A stretch of 64,000 nt of DNA from Microvirga arsenatis (GTDB taxonomy: Bacteria; Pseudomonadota; Alphaproteobacteria; Rhizobiales; Beijerinckiaceae): contig NZ_JAAAXJ010000005.1 in the NCBI RefSeq assembly GCF_009910705.1, positions 186,001-250,000 on the forward strand, in the 5' to 3' direction. Below the pieces are notes generated by a model, which was not told the DNA's origin, made no database searches, and worked only from the letters and a program-made list of their open reading frames with translations. Of this stretch, positions 17,405-24,767 are shown piece after piece (positions within the stretch are counted from its first letter, which is position 1; the number at the start of each line of letters is the position of its first letter). The position numbers and the translations under genes were made by a program.

Positions 17405-18980
17405 CGTTCACCCCACTAAAACGGCCTGTGGGGAAGGCATGGCCGCCGACCAACTCGGCCAGGCGGCCCTTCACTTCCACCTCGAATCCCTCGCGTGGTC
17501 CGTTCGGATACACCGTCACGCTGTGGACAAGCGAGCGGAACATCTGAGTTAGCTTGTCCATGCCCTCGTGCGCATGGTCCGCCAGCGTCGCGGCAAGTTC
17601 ATCGACCTGCCTCAGATAGTCGTTGATCGCACCCGGGTGCAGGGTCAGCACCTTCGGGTCCTCTCCCGCCGCCGCGAGCTCTGCGGCGATTCGGTCGCGC
17701 TCCCTGCGCAATTCCGGGATCTGCTGCTCAGCCTCGGCCTCCGTGATGAACCCTTTGACATAGGCGTTCATCACCCGGTCGAACTCGCGTTGCCGCTCGG
17801 CAAGCCGCGCTTCGAGGCTGGCGCGGTTTCTCACGGCGGTGGAGGCAAGACGCTGCCGCTCGCTGTTGTAGCGCCTGACGTAGATCTCGATATAGCGCGG
17901 ATCCCGCAGCTGCTCCCTCATGCCATCGACCACGGCCCGCTCGATGGCCGGTAGGTAGATGATCCGTCGATTCGTGCAGACGCCGCTCTCGCGCACGGCC
18001 GAGCAGCGGACCCGGGTCTTTCCGGTCTTGTCTCGGTCATGGACGGACATGCCCGAGCCGCAGCATCCGCAGCGCAGCAGGCCGGAGAGCAGGTGCGGCG
18101 GCCGGCGCTTCTGATGGGACTTGAGCGCGGCCTTGGCTTCGTTGATGGCCTGAACCCTCTGCCAGAGCGCGTCGTCGACCAGGCGCAGCTCCGGGGCGTC
18201 CGCCGTCATGACCTCTGAACCGTCCGCCGGCCGGGAGATCCGACGGCCGGTCTCGGGGTTGGTGTCCATGCGGACCTTCCCCCAGACGATCCGGCCGATA
18301 TAGATCTCGTTGCGAACGATCCCGTTCCCTCGCTGGCCGCTGCCGTTGATCGTGGAGGCATTCCAGGTGCGCCCCCTTGGCGGAGCGATGCCCTCCCGGT
18401 TCAGGTCGCCCGCGATCTCCCGCGGCGGACGGCCGTCGGCATATTCGGTCAGGATCCGCCGCACCACGGCGGCCTGCACGGGATCGATCTCGAGGCGGCC
18501 TCTCATCGTGCTGGTGCGGTAGCCATAGGGCTTGCCGCCGGCGTGCCGTCCTTCCCTGACGACGCCCTGCATCCCGCGCCGGACCTTCTTAGCCCCATCT
18601 TCCCGGAAGAGCTGGCCGACCAAACCGCGAAGGCCGATGAGGACCGTGTCTGCGCGTCCGTCATGGACAGCCCGCAGCTCGATCCCCTTGAATTTCAATT
18701 GCTTATGGATCGTCGCCAAGTCGGCCATGTCGCGGGACAGGCGGTCGAGGGCCTCGACGACGATCACGTCGAAGGCGCCGGAATTGGCCTGGGCGAGCAT
18801 CTGGATCAGCCCGTCGCGTCCCAGCATGGAGCCGCCGGAGCGGGCCCGGTCGTCAAAGGTCGCTACGATCTGGAGCTTCTCACGCTCGGCATAGGCGCGG
18901 CAGAGGGCGACCTGATCTTCGACGGATCGCTCGTTCTGCAGGTCAGTCGAGTACCGGGCATAGATCGCCGCGCGCTTCAT
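17361..18980 (-). CDS. Large serine recombinase (prophage integrase)
   Basis: 539 residues. The resolvase catalytic domain starts MKRAAIYARYSTD with nucleophile S11, and has LDRLSRDMADL and a GRDG arginine region. The recombinase domain (KPYGY, NREGIAPPRG, W.AS.I) is followed by a zinc ribbon around CGCCGSGMS and a coiled-coil arm (RNRASLEARLAERQREFDRVMN), the usual large serine recombinase layout. It integrates and excises the prophage, normally with a separate directionality factor. Its last 14 codons and stop are encoded by the tRNA-Met antisense strand. The start overlaps the stop of a 51-residue gene (ATGA). Confidence 0.92.
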   Translation of the reverse strand: MKRAAIYARYSTDLQNERSVEDQVALCRAYAEREKLQIVATFDDRARSGGSMLGRDGLIQMLAQANSGAFDVIVVEALDRLSRDMADLATIHKQLKFKGIELRAVHDGRADTVLIGLRGLVGQLFREDGAKKVRRGMQGVVREGRHAGGKPYGYRTSTMRGRLEIDPVQAAVVRRILTEYADGRPPREIAGDLNREGIAPPRGRTWNASTINGSGQRGNGIVRNEIYIGRIVWGKVRMDTNPETGRRISRPADGSEVMTADAPELRLVDDALWQRVQAINEAKAALKSHQKRRPPHLLSGLLRCGCCGSGMSVHDRDKTGKTRVRCSAVRESGVCTNRRIIYLPAIERAVVDGMREQLRDPRYIEIYVRRYNSERQRLASTAVRNRASLEARLAERQREFDRVMNAYVKGFITEAEAEQQIPELRRERDRIAAELAAAGEDPKVLTLHPGAINDYLRQVDELAATLADHAHEGMDKLTQMFRSLVHSVTVYPNGPREGFEVEVKGRLAELVGGHAFPTGRFSGVNVVAEEGFEPPTQGL

Positions 18981-19132
18981 CGTCCTTTTGCCTTCCCCGC
19001 AGCCTCGCGAGCCGCCACCGCCGCGCGATGATCGCGGAGCGCGTTCGCTTCCGCAAGAGCCTCTATGAGCCGGACGAGGTCCGGATCAAGGGGCCGCTCG
19101 GGCGGCTTGATGGCGGGGCGGGTAGCGGACAT
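18977..19132 (-). CDS. 51-residue protein translationally coupled to the recombinase
   Basis: Reads MSATRPAIKPPERPLDPDL...VRLIEALAEANALRDHR..., a short proline-rich head and an alanine-rich helix. Its TGA overlaps the recombinase ATG by 4 bases (ATGA). The codon use and the coupling argue that it is real. A role as a recombination directionality factor or as a recombinase partner is possible by position only. No family recognised. Confidence 0.55.
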   Translation of the reverse strand: MSATRPAIKPPERPLDPDLVRLIEALAEANALRDHRAAVAAREAAGKAKGR

Positions 19133-19154
19133 GGCTGGAGGCGGGCCCTAGCGG

Positions 19155-19289
19155 TTACTCGGCAGCGTCGAGCAGAGTCGGCGCGACCTGGCGTCTTGCC
19201 TCTGATGCCCTGGTGCCCTCCGTCGCCTCTGGCGAGGCTCCTCGGGAAAGGGGTGTTCCAGGACGAACCCGGTCGCGATGTGGGGTCAT
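19155..19289 (-). CDS. Possible 44-residue phage protein
   Basis: Reads MTPHRDRVRPGTPLSRG...ARRQVAPTLLDAAE. Its ATG overlaps the stop of the next upstream gene (ATGA), as for most genes of this operon. The composition is low complexity. A 22-base segment (19181-19202) is nearly the same as one near the end of the gene at 19874-20410. It could be a gene remnant rather than a working protein. Confidence 0.35.
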   Translation of the reverse strand: MTPHRDRVRPGTPLSRGASPEATEGTRASEARRQVAPTLLDAAE

Positions 19290-19609
19290 GTTCCCACCTT
19301 CTCGTCAGTGCCATCCCATACGAACTCACCATCCTCACCAACCGGAAAGTGCGTTCCGCAATGTGCGCAGAACGTACCAGAGTAGAAATAGGGATCGCGG
19401 GCGTAAGTCTCGGCAAGAGCCTGTCCCATCGTGGTCACACCCTTGCACTTGAGATGCCGATAAGTCCGGCGCACGGGGCGGACGAAACCCTTGGCCCGCT
19501 CCTCGGCTGACAGGACCACATAGCCCTTCTGCATTCCGGTTCTCGGATCAATCTCGCGATGATCGGGCGTGACTGGTGAGCCATCCGTGAGTGTGGTTTT
19601 CGGGGTCAT
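19286..19609 (-). CDS. Phage protein with zinc-binding CxxC
   Basis: 107 residues. The centre MQKGYVVLSAEERAKGFVRPVRRTYRHLKCKG is followed by TTMGQALAETYARDPYFYSGTFCAHCGTHFPVGEDGEFVWDG. CAHC plus an upstream C and H could hold one zinc ion. Related sequences are common in prophages of this group but have no assigned function. It overlaps the next upstream gene by 4 bases. Confidence 0.65.
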   Translation of the reverse strand: MTPKTTLTDGSPVTPDHREIDPRTGMQKGYVVLSAEERAKGFVRPVRRTYRHLKCKGVTTMGQALAETYARDPYFYSGTFCAHCGTHFPVGEDGEFVWDGTDEKVGT

Positions 19610-19881
19610 GCGTTGCCCTCAGTGCTGTCGAGTGATTGGATAGCGTGAGCGTTCCCGGCTTCGATGTTGCGGGAGACGATTTCCATGGCCATGCGCGGAG
19701 TAATGCGGCGCTGGTCCTGCATGGCGATGATCTGCCCGACCGCGTAAGCTGCGATAGCCAGAACGATCTCAGCAGGCTCGTCGGCAAGGTGCTTCTTCAT
19801 CAGGTCTGCGAAGTCGGCATGGAATGCCTTGTGGGCTCCTGACGGGGCGGCCAGCTTCATACGTTGCTTTGCTTCACCCAT
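19606..19881 (-). CDS. Hypothetical phage protein
   Basis: 91 residues, helical (MGEAKQRMKLAAPSGAHKAF, LMKKHLADEPAEIVLAIAAYAVGQIIAM). It begins with GEAKQR, a start seen in many small phage proteins. I chose ATG 19881 inside a longer open frame because it overlaps the end of the next gene by 8 bases and gives the family-like start. No function recognised. Confidence 0.6.
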   Translation of the reverse strand: MGEAKQRMKLAAPSGAHKAFHADFADLMKKHLADEPAEIVLAIAAYAVGQIIAMQDQRRITPRMAMEIVSRNIEAGNAHAIQSLDSTEGNA

Positions 19882-20410
19882 CGCGCACCTCCTCACCCGG
19901 CACGACCTGGCGGCTTGCCTCAACGCTGCTTGAGCTTTCCCGATGAGGGCCTTGGCCCGAAGGAGGGCCACCCCCACCCTCTCCGCTGACCGGGGGAGGG
20001 GCGGTAATACGATGGGCCAAGTCCTCGACGTAGATCCAATGCGAGGCGCGGGCGGCCACTTCCCTGTCTCCGCAATGAGGAAGATCCTCGTCGCCGCATT
20101 CGGTGAGCGCATCTGCCTTAATGTCGAAGAACTGTTCACCCGCGAAATCATAGCCGTCTGTGTGGACGACCACCCGTCGTCCCTCGCCGTAGACCGGGAG
20201 GCGCTGACTAACGGGCACCCAACCCTCCCGCCCCTGTCCTTCAGCGGAAAGGGCGGCCTGGGCCGCTTGCCATGCGGCCTGCCACGCCCGCCAATACATA
20301 TTCGTGCTGCCCAAGCGGTAGTGTCCATCAGGGTTGCGCTTTACGGCTTCCGGCGACTTCCCTTCATCTGAAGCCCAATGTTCGAAAGCCTCTCTCAGCT
20401 TCGTGCTCAT
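19874..20410 (-). CDS. DUF551-like phage protein
   Basis: 178 residues. N-terminal FEHWASDEGKS...GHYRLGSTNMYWRAWQAAW is a sequence typical of phage proteins of unknown role. The middle EGWVPVSQRLPVYGEGRRVVVHTDGYDFAGEQF and SHWIYVEDL match the DUF551 pattern (W.PVS..LP..G..V, then a C-terminal THW). The tail is low complexity. Start ATG 20410 overlaps the stop of the next upstream gene (ATGA). Confidence 0.6.
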   Translation of the reverse strand: MSTKLREAFEHWASDEGKSPEAVKRNPDGHYRLGSTNMYWRAWQAAWQAAQAALSAEGQGREGWVPVSQRLPVYGEGRRVVVHTDGYDFAGEQFFDIKADALTECGDEDLPHCGDREVAARASHWIYVEDLAHRITAPPPVSGEGGGGPPSGQGPHRESSSSVEASRQVVPGEEVRDG

Positions 20411-20850
20411 GGCTTCTCTCCCAAGCACCCGCACACATCCGCGATCATCATGGCGAAGTTCGCCACGTCGGCGGCTTCCAAAGCGATATGCTCCCGGTAG
20501 TCACCCTGCTTCAGAGCCTCGTGGAGTTCGGCGGCCTCTTCGTGCAGCCTATCCATCAGCACTACCGGGGCGTCGTTCTTCCATCCTGGCTTGTGGTCGT
20601 TGGCGCGAAGCTGCTGTTCCATCAGGAGAGCAAAGGCGAGGACTTCGGGGCGCAGGTAGGAGACCATGCTGGCCGCAGCTTCAGCCTCGGCGAGCAGCTT
20701 ATCAAGGCGCTGCCATTCGGCGTGGGTATCAAGAGTCTTCAGGTCATTGACCTCGGTCTCGAACACCCTTGCCTGGGTTGTGAGCCGCTTGTTCTCCTCG
20801 CGCAGCCGCATGTTTTCAGTGCGAAGAGCCTCTATGGATAGATCGCTCAT
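20407..20850 (-). CDS. MazG-like NTP pyrophosphohydrolase with coiled-coil N-terminus
   Basis: 147 residues. Residues 1-55 are coiled coil (RTENMRLREENKRLTTQARVFETEVNDL). The rest carries the MazG-type metal motif: RLHEEAAELHEALKQGD (E-E-x-x-E) and EAADVANFAMMI (E-x-x-D) for Mg-bound hydrolysis of nucleoside triphosphates. In phages such enzymes may clean the nucleotide pool, lower ppGpp or supply unusual nucleotides. Substrate unknown. In Z-genome phages a MazG relative (MazZ) makes dGMP; I cannot tell which kind this is. Confidence 0.65.
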   Translation of the reverse strand: MSDLSIEALRTENMRLREENKRLTTQARVFETEVNDLKTLDTHAEWQRLDKLLAEAEAAASMVSYLRPEVLAFALLMEQQLRANDHKPGWKNDAPVVLMDRLHEEAAELHEALKQGDYREHIALEAADVANFAMMIADVCGCLGEKP

Positions 20851-20945
20851 TTCTTCCTCTCACAGTCAGCGCAAACCGGCGACGGGATGCTGCGGTGGAA
20901 CGTCTTGCCGCAATGGACACAGCGGCATGTGAAGTAGCGGCTCAT
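20847..20945 (-). CDS. 32-residue zinc-ribbon microprotein
   Basis: Reads MSRYFTCRCVHCGKTFHRSI, ending SPVCADCERKK. It has two C-x-x-C pairs (CVHC and CADC), enough for one zinc. Both ends overlap neighbouring genes by 4 bases (ATGA), so it is very likely translated. Such tiny phage zinc proteins are usually missed in annotation. Function unknown. Confidence 0.65.
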   Translation of the reverse strand: MSRYFTCRCVHCGKTFHRSIPSPVCADCERKK

Positions 20946-21244
20946 GGCTGCTCCTGGGCGATGAGGGCGCGAAACGCCTCTTGTGCGAGATGATGACCTT
21001 TAGCCGTCGCGGTAATCCGAATGGAGCCGTGGTCGTTGTAGCGCTCCCATTGGACAAGGCCTGCGTCCAAGCACTCTTCATAGGCTGCCAGTTGCTTGGT
21101 CAGGGTTGTATGAGGTTCGTGTGATATGATCTCGGACCTTGGCCCCATGGCGAAGTAGCCGGCCAAGAACTGGAGAGCATCGGGCGATAATCCACCTGCC
21201 TCTTCCAGCCTTGTCTTGAGGGCGAGGAGAACATCACTGGTCAT
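20942..21244 (-). CDS. Hypothetical phage protein (winged-helix-like)
   Basis: 100 residues from ATG 21244: TSDVLLALKTRLEEAGGLSPDALQFLAG, then TTLTKQLAAYEECLDAGLVQWERYNDHGSIRITATAKGHHLAQEAF. A helix-rich start followed by DAGLVQW...IRITATAKGHHLA resembles a winged-helix wing where ITxxGxxLA closes the domain. The upstream extension to 21313 overlaps the neighbour and is rejected. DNA binding is an inference. Confidence 0.55.
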   Translation of the reverse strand: MTSDVLLALKTRLEEAGGLSPDALQFLAGYFAMGPRSEIISHEPHTTLTKQLAAYEECLDAGLVQWERYNDHGSIRITATAKGHHLAQEAFRALIAQEQP

Positions 21245-21449
21245 GGGAGGGCTCCTTCTCCTGCTTGAGGGCGGTGCGGCCTGCTTCGGTGATGGTCCAT
21301 CCATCAGCCGCAATAAATTCGCCGTCGATCAGGCTGCGAATGACAGCCTTTCGTGCACCGCCCTTGCGCGGCAATAGACGCTCGTGGATGCTCTTGTCCC
21401 CGGCGAGCCACCGGAGGGTCCGCATCTGCTTTTCCGTCAGCCTACTCAT
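21234..21449 (-). CDS. Small winged-helix-like phage protein
   Basis: 71 residues. MSRLTEKQMRTLRWLAGD, RLLPRKGGARKAVIRSLIDGEFIAADGWTITEAGRTAL forms a compact winged helix by pattern (helix, helix, turn and a wing ending ITEAGRTAL). It resembles its neighbour at 20942-21244 in this ending. Start ATG 21449 overlaps the stop of the upstream gene. May be a DNA-binding regulator of the operon, by inference only. Confidence 0.55.
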   Translation of the reverse strand: MSRLTEKQMRTLRWLAGDKSIHERLLPRKGGARKAVIRSLIDGEFIAADGWTITEAGRTALKQEKEPSHDQ

Positions 21450-22227
21450 GGCCTGCTCCTGTGAGGGCGGCGTGAGCGAGTTCCCTTGCACGGTTCAGCC
21501 GCGACAGATCCCCCCCCTTGAACTTCGGCCCTTCCATCGTGGCATCGTACCGCGCTGCGTCGCAGAACTCCTCCAGCGCCTTTTGCATGGCCTCCAGGCG
21601 GGCCTCGGCGGCAAGGGCGCGTGCATTTGCGATCTCGACCATACCCTGCCAGTCAAAGGAATTGGCAAAGTTATCGGCCGCAAATTTGTTCACGCGCTCG
21701 TTCTCCCGCTTGAGCGTCTCGTTCTCTGAGCGGAGGGTGGATATATCTACCTTCAGGTTTGTATTTTCTTGGAACAAAGCATCATTGAGATCGCAGGCAC
21801 GATCATTCAGAGCCTCCAGCTCCTTCACCCGCTGTTGCAGTCTCTCGTACTCTGAGCGGAGGGTGGCGTTCTGGCATTCCAACTGTCGGCTCCGTTCAAG
21901 AAGATCGATGTTGGCGCGAACAAGATCGCTCGCCTCGGCTCCCTCCAGCTCCTTCACCCTCTCGGTGAGGGAGGCGTAATCCTCGTAGCGGACCCAGTCG
22001 CCTTCATCGTCCTTTACCATCTGAACAGTGCAGTAGCCGGATGTAGCATCGAGAGAGGTGAAGTACCTCTCCACCAGCTCCGCATGCTCTCCTTGTGAGG
22101 GTGTGGGGGTGGAAGTCAGCTCCTCAAAGCTCTCGATAATCACCCGGGCGTCGTCGCGGCTGATCGTGATCGGGCCGGGCAACTGCAACTGCTGGCGAAG
22201 GTCGGACATCAATTCCTCGAAGGTCAT
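21442..22227 (-). CDS. Coiled-coil phage protein
   Basis: 261 residues from ATG 22227 (AGGGAAG upstream). The first 80 residues look folded (MTFEELMSDLRQQLQLPGPITISRDDARVIIES). The middle (residues ~95-190) is a long coiled coil rich in Glu, Leu and Asn. The tail ends DLSRLNRARELAHAALTGAG. The role is unknown; it lies just downstream of ssb in the replication-related operon. Confidence 0.65.
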   Translation of the reverse strand: MTFEELMSDLRQQLQLPGPITISRDDARVIIESFEELTSTPTPSQGEHAELVERYFTSLDATSGYCTVQMVKDDEGDWVRYEDYASLTERVKELEGAEASDLVRANIDLLERSRQLECQNATLRSEYERLQQRVKELEALNDRACDLNDALFQENTNLKVDISTLRSENETLKRENERVNKFAADNFANSFDWQGMVEIANARALAAEARLEAMQKALEEFCDAARYDATMEGPKFKGGDLSRLNRARELAHAALTGAGHE

Positions 22228-22264
22228 GAGCGGGCTTCCCTGAAAGGGTGGCGAGGGTGGTGCT

Positions 22265-22783
22265 CTAGAACGGTATGTCGTCGTCGATGTCGGAGCGGTT
22301 GAAGCTGGCGCCGGAGGAGGATGGACTGCCACCCTTGGCATCGCCGTAGCTCTGTCCGCCATCGCTAGAGCGGCCACCCCAGCGGTCGTTCTGCTGCTCG
22401 GTGTATTGATCGTCCCGGCCGGAGCCGTCGCGGCGGCTGTCGAGGATGGTCAGGTCACCGTCGAAGCGCTGAAGCACCACTTCGGTGGTCCACTTGTCTT
22501 GGCCCTGCTGGTCGGTCCATTTGCGTGTCTGCAGCTTCCCTTCGACATAGACCTTGGCGCCCTTCTTCAGGTACTGCTCGGCCACGCGGGCGAGATGCTC
22601 GTTGAAGATCACCACAGAGTGCCACTCGGTTTTCTCCTTGCGCTCGCCGGTCGCCTTGTCCTTCCACGTCTCGGAGGTGGCGATGCGAAGATTGACGACG
22701 GGGTCGCCGTTGCCGAGGCGGCGTACCTCGGGGTCGCGCCCCAGGTTGCCGACGAGAATGACTTTGTTGACGGATCCGCTCAC
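22265..22783 (-). CDS. ssb: Single-stranded DNA-binding protein
   Basis: 172 residues. OB-fold core [74 protein letters not shown] Gly/Ser/Gln-rich linker follows and the acidic tip DIDDDIPF is intact, which in cellular SSB recruits repair and replication proteins. The GTG start at 22783 overlaps the TGA of the upstream gene (GTGA). A phage-encoded SSB with clamp and prim-pol helicase implies self-directed replication. Confidence 0.93.
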   Translation of the reverse strand: MSGSVNKVILVGNLGRDPEVRRLGNGDPVVNLRIATSETWKDKATGERKEKTEWHSVVIFNEHLARVAEQYLKKGAKVYVEGKLQTRKWTDQQGQDKWTTEVVLQRFDGDLTILDSRRDGSGRDDQYTEQQNDRWGGRSSDGGQSYGDAKGGSPSSSGASFNRSDIDDDIPF

Positions 22784-23778
22784 TTGGATGCTCCTGGGTA
22801 CTGGTTGTGTTCGACGCCATCGAGCAGGCGGCCGGTGAGAGCCTTGACCGCGTGAAGGCTGGGGCCGCCGACTGGAGACCATGGACGCCCGTCTGCCATG
22901 CATTGTCCGGCTGGGAGATAGTTGCCCCATTGCTTGAAGAAGAACGGCACGCCTGCAGTCGCGCACTGATCACGGATGGAGCGAGCCCAATCCGGATGCA
23001 TCGGTCTCGCGCCAGGGCCGCTCTCGCCGCCGACCACGATCCAATTCAACCACGCCCTTTGATCTTCCTCGCAGAGCAATGCCGACATAGAGCCGAGAGG
23101 GGCGGGGCGGTTGATGCGCATGAAGTCGATCGGCCCGAGCAGCGGCTCGGCGCTGACCCAGCGCACTGCTGCAGGAGTGGCCAACAGATCGGGGATCCGC
23201 TCGTTCGCGCGGGTCTGATCTTCGGCCGAAACGCCGAGCCACACGTTGCGGAGGGGGCTCCAATTCTCTTCCGCGCCTGAGATGCGGAGCCATGCCTCGG
23301 TTACTCCTGGGGCATTCCGGCTTCCTGCGAGATCAGTGATCGCCGCGCGTATAAGGTGCTGTCGGCCATTTTGTCTGCGGCAATCTTCCAGATATGCCCG
23401 CATCCGGTCGGCGCGCTTCGTCAGCACCTGGAACGTGTGCTGCGGTGCCAGTGCCATAACGGCGAAGATCCTGTCGATCCACTCGTCCGGCACGGCCTCA
23501 TGGAAGAGGTCTGACATCGAGTTGACGAAGATCCGGCGCGGACGCTTCCAGCGCAGGGGCTTGAGCAGCGCGTCCTTCACCAGACGCACCGCACCGGTCC
23601 AGACCGGCCCCGCGTTGCTGTCCTTCGTCAGCCCCGCGTAGGTCTCCACACCCATGCCGACGAGGCGGGATGCCATCTTCATCGCGTAGCAGTTGGCGCA
23701 GCCGGGCGAGATGACCGAGCAGCCGGCAATCGGGTTCCATGTGGCGTTGGTCCATTCGATGGCGCTTTTGTCACCCAT
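22780..23778 (-). CDS. Phage Gp37/Gp68 family protein (DUF5131, radical SAM-like)
   Basis: 332 residues. Starts [20 protein letters not shown], with [17 protein letters not shown] carrying three cysteines spaced like an iron-sulfur site. The family marker [19 protein letters not shown] and the closing [27 protein letters not shown] and PFFFKQWG are complete. The family is frequent in phages and linked by fold to radical SAM enzymes related to spore photoproduct lyase. Chemistry is unknown. CGGAGGA before ATG 23778 fixes the start. Confidence 0.85.
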   Translation of the reverse strand: MGDKSAIEWTNATWNPIAGCSVISPGCANCYAMKMASRLVGMGVETYAGLTKDSNAGPVWTGAVRLVKDALLKPLRWKRPRRIFVNSMSDLFHEAVPDEWIDRIFAVMALAPQHTFQVLTKRADRMRAYLEDCRRQNGRQHLIRAAITDLAGSRNAPGVTEAWLRISGAEENWSPLRNVWLGVSAEDQTRANERIPDLLATPAAVRWVSAEPLLGPIDFMRINRPAPLGSMSALLCEEDQRAWLNWIVVGGESGPGARPMHPDWARSIRDQCATAGVPFFFKQWGNYLPAGQCMADGRPWSPVGGPSLHAVKALTGRLLDGVEHNQYPGASK

Positions 23779-23926
23779 CGGAGTCCTCCGATACCTTGTA
23801 TGGGTAAAGCCAGGAAAAGAGCCCGGCGGCGGCGAGCACGGTGCGGCCGCCGCCGAGCAGGTAGCCGACGAGGGTCTCGACCACGTCGACGGGGAGGACT
23901 GGCACAAGGCGCAGGAGATCAGGCAT
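23771..23926 (-). CDS. 51-residue membrane-like phage protein
   Basis: Reads MPDLLRLVPVLPVDVVETL, then a Gly/Ala/Leu-rich hydrophobic stretch and [16 protein letters not shown]. It overlaps the DUF5131 start by 8 bases and the upstream gene's end by 8 bases, which fits tight phage packing. Likely a small membrane peptide; no family known. Confidence 0.5.
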   Translation of the reverse strand: MPDLLRLVPVLPVDVVETLVGYLLGGGRTVLAAAGLFSWLYPYKVSEDSDG

Positions 23927-24287
23927 GGGCCGCTCCCCGCGAAAACAGGTCCGTCGTTGCTGGCTCCGGCTGGCGCCTGGCTGCGCTCTTCCGCTCGCGC
24001 AGCCGCCTGATGCGCTCGAGCGTCGCCTGGTCGCCCTTCTTCCGCGCCATGAACTCGCTGGCGCCGTAGCGGTCGGTGGAGACGGCGCCGCAGCGCACGG
24101 CCTTGGCGCGCTTGGTCAGGCAGATGTCGTAGTGGTGCCAGCTGGCCTTCGGCGGCTTCTGGAAGTGCTTGCGCGCGACGCCGATGCGGTCGGCCATGGC
24201 GTGCAGCTCATCCAGCGAATCCGCGAACATGTGGCACATGAGCATGCCGCGATAGGGCAGGCGCAGGCTGTCGACGTAGACAGTCAT
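23919..24287 (-). CDS. DUF4031 domain protein
   Basis: 122 residues. MTVYVDSLRLPYRGMLMCHMFADSLDELHAMADRIGV and SWHHYDICLTKRAKAVRCGAV are the DUF4031 signature. These proteins are common in phages and have no established role. A basic Arg-rich tail ends in ATTDLFSRGAA. GGAGGG before ATG 24287 supports the start. Confidence 0.8.
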   Translation of the reverse strand: MTVYVDSLRLPYRGMLMCHMFADSLDELHAMADRIGVARKHFQKPPKASWHHYDICLTKRAKAVRCGAVSTDRYGASEFMARKKGDQATLERIRRLRERKSAARRQPEPATTDLFSRGAAHA

Positions 24288-24288
24288 C

Positions 24289-24765
24289 TCAACCCTCCAC
24301 CGCATTAAGGACTGAGAAGTCGTTGTCAGGCAGGCGCAAGCTCTGCAGGAGACCAGGGATAGACGAGACAAATCCGTGGCCGAGCAGATACATCAGCTCC
24401 GGCTCAAAACGGTCCTCGTGCAGGTAGAAGATCGTCCGCTTGCCTTGTCCTGCCGCATAGCCGGCCTCTAGGTGAGCGCTGCGCCCGCAGGGTAGGACAA
24501 GAACGCAGGTGTCGCACCAATCGAGTGCAGCCTTGTCACGGTTGAAACCGTGTCTAGCAATTGGGCTCTGCCGCACATGCTCAGCGTATCGTTCTGGCGA
24601 CCATGCCAGCCAATCAGGATCGATTTCAGACCAGGAGAAACCACTCTCGCCTGGTGCAGGATTCCTGAAGTCGTAAACCTCATGACCATCTGCCTTGAGA
24701 GCGGCTACAATGTCGGGCTGTAATGCATTCCGCCAGGACGATGCAACGTAGATACGACGCTTCAT
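24289..24765 (-). CDS. Nucleoside 2-deoxyribosyltransferase-like protein
   Basis: 158 residues. The pattern IYVASSWRNALQPDIVAALKADGHEVYDFRNP, FSWSEIDPDW, AALDWCDTCVLVLPCGRSAHLEAGYAAGQGK fits the nucleoside 2-deoxyribosyltransferase fold, where SAHLEAG holds the catalytic Glu. Such enzymes move deoxyribose between bases; many phage relatives are untested and may instead be hydrolases. It sits directly downstream of dnaN (2 bases), in the same operon as MazG-like and HD proteins. Confidence 0.65.
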   Translation of the reverse strand: MKRRIYVASSWRNALQPDIVAALKADGHEVYDFRNPAPGESGFSWSEIDPDWLAWSPERYAEHVRQSPIARHGFNRDKAALDWCDTCVLVLPCGRSAHLEAGYAAGQGKRTIFYLHEDRFEPELMYLLGHGFVSSIPGLLQSLRLPDNDFSVLNAVEG

Positions 24766-24767
24766 GA

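Noticed and set aside
19063..19416. 117-residue minus-strand frame
   Set aside because: It overlaps the better-supported zinc-type gene at 19286-19609 in another frame and has arginine-proline-rich shadow composition.
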